A stretch of 11,297 bases of DNA from assembly GCA_003175915.1 (NCBI GenBank), contig PSRH01000052.1, forward strand, positions 1-11,297. Reading direction: 5' to 3'. This stretch comes from Candidatus Melainabacteria bacterium. GTDB taxonomy: Bacteria; Cyanobacteriota; Vampirovibrionia; Obscuribacterales; Obscuribacteraceae. Under the pieces are notes generated by a model, which saw only the letters and a list, made by a program, of their open reading frames with translations, was not told the DNA's origin and made no database searches. Below, piece by piece: positions 7,380 to 11,297 of the stretch (within the stretch, counting starts at the first letter, position 1; the number at the start of each line of letters is the position of its first letter). Position numbers and translations under genes: made by a program.

Positions 7380-7430
7380 GAGTAGGATTTTGCAAATTTC
7401 GTTTATAGCTGTACACTCAGAGTAGGACTT
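7380..7430 (+). promoter_or_regulatory. Candidate ilvE promoter flanked by GAGTAGGAYTT direct repeats
   Basis: TTGCAA (7390-7395) and TACACT (7412-7417) are separated by 16 bases and form a reasonable sigma70-type promoter, with predicted start near 7424. The 11-base sequence GAGTAGGA(T/C)TT occurs at 7380-7390 and again at 7420-7430, exactly 40 bases apart, flanking the -35 and covering the start site. This looks like a possible operator pair, with the regulator unknown. Confidence 0.42.
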
Positions 7431-7446
7431 AGAAGAGGTGCATTGA

Positions 7447-8418
7447 TTGGAAGACAGCAAGAAATACGCATTCTTTGAGGGGGACTTTGTACCGCTTGAA
7501 GATGCCAAAGTAAGCATCATGACCCACGCCTTCATGTATGGCACGGCTATATTTGAAGGTATTCGCGCCTATTGGAATGAAGCACACCAGCAGATGTATC
7601 TATTTCGTCTTCGCGAACACATAGAGCGGATGTGGGACAGCATGAAGATTCTCCAGTTGGAGACCAAGTATTCTGTTGACGAATTTTGCGAAATCGTCGT
7701 CGAGTTGATGCGCCGCAATCAGTACAAAACCGACTCATATATTCGTCCCAGTGCCTACAAGGCGGGGCTAAAAATCGGGGTGACTCTGGAAGATTGCCCA
7801 ACCGAAATGTCCGTACTTTCAGTACCTTTTGGCAGCTACTTCAAAGGCGTGCCGGCATTGAAAGTTATTGTCTCAAGCTGGCGCCGTGTTGAAGATAATG
7901 CCATTCCTGCCCGCGGAAAAATCGTCGGTGCCTATGTAAACACTGCCCTGGCTAAAGCTGATGCGGTCAGATCAGGATTTGACGATTGCATCGTTCTTTC
8001 TGAAGATGGGCACGTCTCGGAAGGAACGGGTATGAATATTTTCCTGGTCAAACATGGGCATTTGATCACCCCCTGCAATACGGCGAACATTCTGGAGGGA
8101 ATCACTCGGCGCACCGTTATGGAGTTGGCTGAAAGCGAATATGATGTTAAGACGTACTGCCGCGAAGTAGACCGCAGTGAACTCTATATCGCCGACGAGC
8201 TATTCTATACAGGTACGGCCGCCCAGGTCACACCGATAGTTGAGGTGGACAGGCGTACGATTGGTGACGGCAAAGTCGGACCCATAGCAGGCAAAATCGC
8301 TGAACGCTATATCGCTATTTGTCGAGGTGAAGTTCCTGCCTATCATCATTGGCTTACACCCGTATACAAGCAAGCAGTGGGTCAGAAAAGCCAGGCAAAA
8401 ATGAGTGCTAAGCCGTAG
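7447..8418 (+). CDS. ilvE: Branched-chain amino-acid aminotransferase
   Basis: A fold-type IV PLP enzyme of 323 residues, close to the usual 300-330. It would transfer amino groups between glutamate and the 2-oxo acids of leucine, isoleucine and valine in the cytoplasm. Visible motifs include THAFMYGTAIFEGIRAYW, YIRPSAYKAGLKIG, and GAYVNTALAKADAVRSGFDD with K170 as the predicted PLP Schiff-base lysine. EGTGMNIFLV and ILEGITRRTVMELA follow, then FYTGTAAQVTPIVEVD in the cofactor-phosphate and substrate region. The start is a TTG at 7447, supported by AGAGGTG ending 6 bases upstream; the product then begins at the expected family N-terminus. It appears to be a single-gene unit with its own promoter, facing a convergent gene 9 bases downstream. 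A D-amino-acid or aminodeoxychorismate lyase relative is less likely given the overall length and motifs. Confidence 0.93.
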   Translation: MEDSKKYAFFEGDFVPLEDAKVSIMTHAFMYGTAIFEGIRAYWNEAHQQMYLFRLREHIERMWDSMKILQLETKYSVDEFCEIVVELMRRNQYKTDSYIRPSAYKAGLKIGVTLEDCPTEMSVLSVPFGSYFKGVPALKVIVSSWRRVEDNAIPARGKIVGAYVNTALAKADAVRSGFDDCIVLSEDGHVSEGTGMNIFLVKHGHLITPCNTANILEGITRRTVMELAESEYDVKTYCREVDRSELYIADELFYTGTAAQVTPIVEVDRRTIGDGKVGPIAGKIAERYIAICRGEVPAYHHWLTPVYKQAVGQKSQAKMSAKP

Positions 8419-8427
8419 AAAGGTTTA

Positions 8428-8814
8428 TCACCCCTCTTTTGGTGGCTCCTTAGGCGCTTCTTTCTGCTCCTCAGTTGGACTGGTAACGTCTTTAATTTCC
8501 AGTTCGGCGTCTTTTGACTTCAATTCGGCAATATTCTCTTCCAGCTCTTGCATGCGCACATCGATCCGCTCGATATTACCCAGATCGTCCTTGACCTGGT
8601 CAAACAATTGATCGCCTAAGATTCGGCTGTTCTGCAAAAACATTGTGTAGACGCGTATACCGACTGTCTGCAAAAACCTGCTCTTTTCCGTTTGCAGGGT
8701 CATCAAATTCATCCGATATTTAGCGATTTTTGCCTGTTTGGCCGTATTATCGGCAGCCTGTTTTGTGGCTGACTTTACCTTTTGGAAAAAGTTATCGAAG
8801 GCAGAAGGCGGCAT
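8428..8814 (-). CDS. Small coiled-coil protein of unknown function
   Basis: Not recognised as a named family. The 128-residue product has no signal peptide or membrane segment. The N-terminal part (FDNFFQKVKSATKQAADNTAKQAK) is a predicted amphipathic, Lys/Ala-rich helix. It is followed by helical sequence and a clear coiled coil (about 75-105; MQELEENIAELKSKDAELE), ending in a Lys/Glu/Pro-rich tail. The design recalls small Firmicutes proteins with an N-terminal FFxKVxxA helix before a coiled coil, but I cannot assert homology. It lies 64 bases downstream of lysC on the same strand, so it is probably co-transcribed. Its ribosome-binding site is weak. It is the terminal gene of that unit, and no clear terminator separates it from the convergent ilvE. 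Confidence 0.72.
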   Translation of the reverse strand: MPPSAFDNFFQKVKSATKQAADNTAKQAKIAKYRMNLMTLQTEKSRFLQTVGIRVYTMFLQNSRILGDQLFDQVKDDLGNIERIDVRMQELEENIAELKSKDAELEIKDVTSPTEEQKEAPKEPPKEG

Positions 8815-8878
8815 GGCTTAGAGCTTTCTTGGGATATGGCCAAGTCGGGAGCTGGTTCTGACTTCGAGAGGATTGGCC

Positions 8879-9457
8879 CTAAGCGACTCTCAGTTCCTTA
8901 TCCATATCGAAGCGCTCATGAATCAGTTTAACAGCTTGGTGAGCGTGTTGGGTCGGCAGCAATACGCTCATTCTCAAATCCCCTGTAGCCACCATCTGTA
9001 CCGGAATAGCAGCGTTATGAAGCGCGTCGAAAACCCCGGCAACCATTTCGGGGCGAGTCGTGAAAGTTCTGCCCACAATGGATAGACGTGTTAGTGTGCT
9101 GTCCGTTGTCAAAAGTACCCCTTTTGGCTTTTGCCAGATCGTTTCGATCATCGCTTGCACTCGAGATGAATAACCGTGATCGACGGTAAAAGCTAACTCT
9201 TGCAAGGGTTCATCCTCTCGAGCTAAGAGCATTATCATGTCGGTGGGGATGTGCAATTCAGTCAGGCGTGTGAACAGCGAAGAAACGCTTTCAAGAGGTT
9301 TGTGGCCATCTTCAGCAGGCGGAAACTTGACGCTGAATGACACTTGATTGGTATCGATAGTAATACCGCATATGGCATATTCCGGGGAGGCTGATCTGTG
9401 AGTAACCAGAGTGCCATGATCGTCCGGTTCGAAAGTGGAGCGGATGCGCACCGGCAT
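8879..9457 (-). other. Possible internal start giving an aspartokinase beta subunit
   Basis: Within lysC, codon M224 (start at 9457) is preceded by GGAGAAAGAG, which places GGAG 6 bases before ATG. Translation from here would give a 192-residue product holding both ACT regions. Bacillus subtilis and Corynebacterium glutamicum are known to make such an in-frame beta subunit (roughly 160-170 residues) from lysC. The sequence permits the same here but does not prove it; the purine-rich stretch also simply encodes MEKEM. Confidence 0.3.
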
Positions 9458-10126
9458 CTCTTTCTCCATGGCTAGTTCGACCGATCGGTGATTCATCACT
9501 TTGGCACCAGTGGCGGCAAGTTCCAACATTTCTTCGTAGCTGAGACAGGGTAACCGCCGAGCTTCACCTAAGATGCGCGGATCCGCTGTATATACACCAC
9601 GCACATCAGTATAGATATCGCACCGCTCTGCCTCCAGGGCATTGGCAAGAGCCACTGCAGTCGTATCCGAACCACCCCGACCGAGGGTGGTCAATTCTTG
9701 CCCTGGCGTAATACCTTGGAAACCAGCCACAACCGCTATTTCTCCACGATTGAGGCTGGCTTCGATAGCTTCGGGATTGACCTGCTTGATATTGGCTGTG
9801 CCATGCCTGCTTTCGGTTAGGATGCCAGCTTGTCCGCCGGTAAAAGAGCGAGCCGGCCAACCCAGTTCTTGAATGGCCATTGACATAAGGGCAACTGACT
9901 GTTGTTCGCCGGTAGTAAGAAGCATATCCAGCTCGCGCGGATTTGGAGAGCGGCTGATTTGCCTGGCGACGCCGATCAACTCGTCGGTTGTGCGACCCAT
10001 CGCGGAAACGACAGTGGTTACCTCATGACCTTCCTGGGCCGAAGCCACGGCTATCCTGGCTACCTTCTTAATCAGATCCAGATTGGCTATCGAAGTGCCG
10101 CCGAACTTTTGAACTATTCTGGCCAT
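8879..10126 (-). CDS. lysC: Aspartate kinase
   Basis: A monofunctional aspartokinase of 415 residues, matching the 400-420 typical of the LysC group. It phosphorylates aspartate, the committed step towards lysine, methionine, threonine and diaminopimelate. Visible motifs are QKFGGTS (6-12), TTGEQQSVALM, the nucleotide-binding LGRGGSDTTAVALA, and YTDVRGVYTADPRI. Two C-terminal ACT-type regulatory regions follow (from about 250). No homoserine dehydrogenase domain is fused. The second ACT region reads VGRTFTTRPEMVAGVFDAL..VQMVATGDLRMSVL, where many LysC proteins have an ISTSEIKISV-like segment, so effector response may differ. The ATG at 10126 follows AAGGAACCG, a good ribosome-binding site. 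A possible internal start is listed separately. The coiled-coil gene lies downstream. Confidence 0.96.
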   Translation of the reverse strand: MARIVQKFGGTSIANLDLIKKVARIAVASAQEGHEVTTVVSAMGRTTDELIGVARQISRSPNPRELDMLLTTGEQQSVALMSMAIQELGWPARSFTGGQAGILTESRHGTANIKQVNPEAIEASLNRGEIAVVAGFQGITPGQELTTLGRGGSDTTAVALANALEAERCDIYTDVRGVYTADPRILGEARRLPCLSYEEMLELAATGAKVMNHRSVELAMEKEMPVRIRSTFEPDDHGTLVTHRSASPEYAICGITIDTNQVSFSVKFPPAEDGHKPLESVSSLFTRLTELHIPTDMIMLLAREDEPLQELAFTVDHGYSSRVQAMIETIWQKPKGVLLTTDSTLTRLSIVGRTFTTRPEMVAGVFDALHNAAIPVQMVATGDLRMSVLLPTQHAHQAVKLIHERFDMDKELRVA

Positions 10127-10246
10127 CGGTTCCTTTACATCTGAAAGTTTGAAATATTACCCAGAAAGACCAGTACCCAAGATAATAATAGGCGCCTCAG
10201 GTTATCGCATCATTTTGGCAAAGCAAAAATCATGTTAGTAAGTAAA

Positions 10247-10271
10247 CCGCCCCCGATTGCAAGTGGGGCGG
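10247..10271 (-). terminator. Possible terminator of the small exported-protein gene
   Basis: A 7-bp stem, CCGCCCC (10247-10253) with GGGGCGG (10265-10271), encloses an 11-base loop. Read on the - strand, it lies about 80 bases after the stop of the 10350-10706 gene and is followed by TTTACTT, a short T-rich stretch. It would isolate that gene from lysC further downstream. The weak T-run leaves this uncertain. Confidence 0.38.
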
Positions 10272-10280
10272 CGGCGAAAT

Positions 10281-10317
10281 CGAACCGGGCGATGCCTGGC
10301 ATCGCCCCTTAAGTTCG
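10281..10317 (-). repeat. GGGCGATGC/GCATCGCCC palindrome with outer CGAAC/GTTCG arms
   Basis: A perfect 9-bp stem (10287-10295 with 10299-10307, loop CTG) is nested in a second 5-bp stem, CGAAC (10281-10285) with GTTCG (10313-10317). Neither strand shows a proper T-run after it. It may protect the 3' end of the upstream - strand transcript or be a copy of a dispersed palindrome, since it shares the GGGC..GCCC ends and 3-base loop of the 5647 hairpin. Confidence 0.5.
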
Positions 10318-10349
10318 GCTCAAGAAAGGTCACCATGGTTTCCGATCTT

Positions 10350-10706
10350 CTACCTGTTGAGGTCTCGGTTGATCTGATGGCGAAGATGGTTTTCTTCCCG
10401 GTTTAACTGGCCCTGTTCCGCCCTGGTTATATGGCCACCATTTAAGCGAGCGTCCAACTGTTCTTGTCTGCGGATCAATCGATCTTCCCGTTTTAGTTGC
10501 CCGAAGTGACCATCAAGATGCCCGTAGTCCCGGTTAAGGGCACGGTTGAGGGCGGCGTCTCGGCGGAGAACTTCTGCTCTTCGGGGGTGTCTTTGACAAA
10601 AAGTCTCGGCATTGGCCGGTGTAGCTGAGCTAAAGATGCAGGCTAAGCCGACTATTGCCAGAATTCTCAGGGTGCCGGCGTTTGTACGTTCCACGTAGCT
10701 ATTCAT
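10350..10706 (-). CDS. Small Arg/His/Asn-rich exported protein
   Basis: No named family is recognised. The 118-residue product has a clear signal peptide (LRILAIVGLACIFSSATPANA, about residues 13-33, cleavage ANA|ET). The mature part of about 85 residues is very hydrophilic, predicted helical, and dominated by Arg, Asn, Leu, His and Gln. It has phrases such as FCQRHPRRAEVLRRD, LNRALNRDYGHLDGHFG and GGHITRAEQGQLNREENHL. The last resembles G-x-I-T-x-x-E-x-x-x-L segments I recall in small uncharacterised exported proteins of other bacteria, but I cannot name the family. I chose the ATG at 10706 because AGGAG lies 7 bases upstream; an in-frame start at 10739 would lengthen the N-terminus before the signal peptide without a better site. 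A single Cys remains after cleavage. It appears to be an independent gene between hutU and lysC. Confidence 0.75.
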   Translation of the reverse strand: MNSYVERTNAGTLRILAIVGLACIFSSATPANAETFCQRHPRRAEVLRRDAALNRALNRDYGHLDGHFGQLKREDRLIRRQEQLDARLNGGHITRAEQGQLNREENHLRHQINRDLNR

Positions 10707-10773
10707 AACAAAACTCCTGCGTGCTAATGACAAGAGCAAGCCTATTGAGAATTTGTGGTGGTTTTATGAATAT

Positions 10774-10786
10774 AAAAACTGTTTTT
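10774..10786. repeat. AT-rich palindrome AAAAACTGTTTTT
   Basis: A perfect 13-base palindrome with one central base lies in the 103-base gap between the hutU stop and the start of the 10706 gene. It cannot form a useful RNA hairpin because there is no loop. It could be a protein-binding site or a chance product of AT-rich sequence near the promoter of the small exported-protein gene. No convincing -35/-10 pair was found there. Confidence 0.2.
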
Positions 10787-10809
10787 CGTCAGGCTGATTC
10801 ACGATTTCT

Positions 10810-11297
10810 TCAGATCTCATCCATAGGGATGCGGATGCCGGCCTGCTTGGCAAAAGCGATTGCTTCCGTATAACCGGCGTCAACATGGCGGATGATACCC
10901 ATGCCGGGATCAGTTGTGAGGACGCGTTCTAGTCGGGCGTCGGCTTCCTTCGTGCCATCAGCCACTATCACTTGACCGGCATGTTGAGAGTATCCGATGC
11001 CGACGCCGCCACCGTGGTGGACAGAGACCCAACTGGCACCACCGACTGCGTTCATGAGGGCATTAAGGTAGACCCAATCGGCGATGGCATCAGAGCCGTC
11101 TTTCATTGATTCGGTTTCCCGGTTTGGTGAAGCCACCGATCCGGAATCTAAATGATCTCGCCCGATCACAATCGGTGCTGTCAATCGGCCTTCGCGGACC
11201 AGGCGGTTCATTATCAAACCCATTTTGGCTCGGTCTCCGTAGCCGAACCAGCAGATTCTTGCCGGCAGCCCCTGAAATGCCACTGTTTTTCTAGCCA
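10810..11297 (-). CDS. hutU: Urocanate hydratase, C-terminal part (runs off the window)
   Basis: About 161 C-terminal residues of urocanase are present; the frame stays open to the window edge, so the 5' part lies beyond 11297. The enzyme uses tightly bound NAD+ as an electrophile to convert urocanate to imidazolone propionate, the second step of histidine breakdown. The diagnostic stretches are FQGLPARICWFGYGDR, VIGRDHLDSGSVASPNRET, SMKDGSDAIADW and WVSVHHGGGVGIGYSQHAG. The Cys in PARICW falls about where the active-site Cys410 of the roughly 557-residue Pseudomonas putida enzyme would be, by counting from the C-terminus. A GTG at 11283 is an internal codon, not a real start. Partner hut genes (hutH, hutI, and hutG or hutF) are not in this window. 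Presence of the gene points to use of histidine as a carbon and nitrogen source. Confidence 0.95.
   Translation of the reverse strand, partial: ARKTVAFQGLPARICWFGYGDRAKMGLIMNRLVREGRLTAPIVIGRDHLDSGSVASPNRETESMKDGSDAIADWVYLNALMNAVGGASWVSVHHGGGVGIGYSQHAGQVIVADGTKEADARLERVLTTDPGMGIIRHVDAGYTEAIAFAKQAGIRIPMDEI

Noticed and set aside
8419..8440. Bidirectional terminator between the convergent ilvE and coiled-coil genes
   Set aside because: Only a 4-bp CACC/GGTG stem is present around the junction; too weak to call.
10127..10349. Lysine riboswitch upstream of lysC
   Set aside because: The 223-base spacer holds two simple GC hairpins and nothing I can fold into the five-helix lysine aptamer; a covariance-model search (Rfam lysine riboswitch) would settle it.

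Overview
The window looks like chromosomal DNA from a Gram-negative-type (diderm) heterotrophic bacterium of roughly 50% GC. It is mostly compact housekeeping genes interrupted by a block of exported proteins. Four predicted proteins carry Sec-type signal peptides and one has the CsgG fold, which argues for an outer membrane. AlaRS and the branched-chain aminotransferase have a cyanobacterial/Firmicutes-like look, one gene starts with TTG, and a GGGGCATGGC..GCCATGCCC hairpin resembles palindromes I remember as common in cyanobacterial genomes. Together with a histidine-degradation gene, this makes a non-photosynthetic cyanobacterial relative (Vampirovibrionia/Melainabacteria, e.g. Obscuribacterales) my best guess. 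That placement is inference and low confidence. I see no mobile element, CRISPR array, rRNA or tRNA.

Layout. Bases 1-54 may be the end of an upstream + strand gene. Bases 55-268 are non-coding and hold a strong hairpin, a candidate -10 box bracketed by an inverted repeat, and a second hairpin in the alaS leader. On the + strand follow alaS (269-2959) and a short-type RNase HI (2984-3400). Then come three exported proteins: an unrecognised TPR-like protein (3453-4442), a CsgG/HfaB-family protein (4550-5617) closed by a clear intrinsic terminator, and a TPR-plus-caspase protease (5806-7335) with its own likely promoter. A branched-chain aminotransferase (7447-8418) follows, again with its own likely promoter.

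The right half is on the - strand: a coiled-coil protein (8428-8814) downstream of aspartate kinase lysC (8879-10126), a 223-bp spacer with two GC-rich hairpins, a small Arg/His-rich exported protein (10350-10706), and the 3' part of hutU (10810-11297), which runs off the window. ilvE and the coiled-coil gene converge with only 9 bp between them.

How they work together: alaS/rnhA, ilvE, lysC and hutU are independent housekeeping functions (translation, RNA:DNA hybrid removal, amino-acid synthesis and catabolism). The block most likely to be a novel system is 3453-7335, where two adjacent exported proteins (one CsgG-like) are followed on the same strand by an exported caspase-fold protease with an intact His/Cys dyad. 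A shared envelope or secretion role is a hypothesis resting only on adjacency, shared export signals and shared TPR-like repeats; the terminator before the caspase gene weakens the single-operon version of it.
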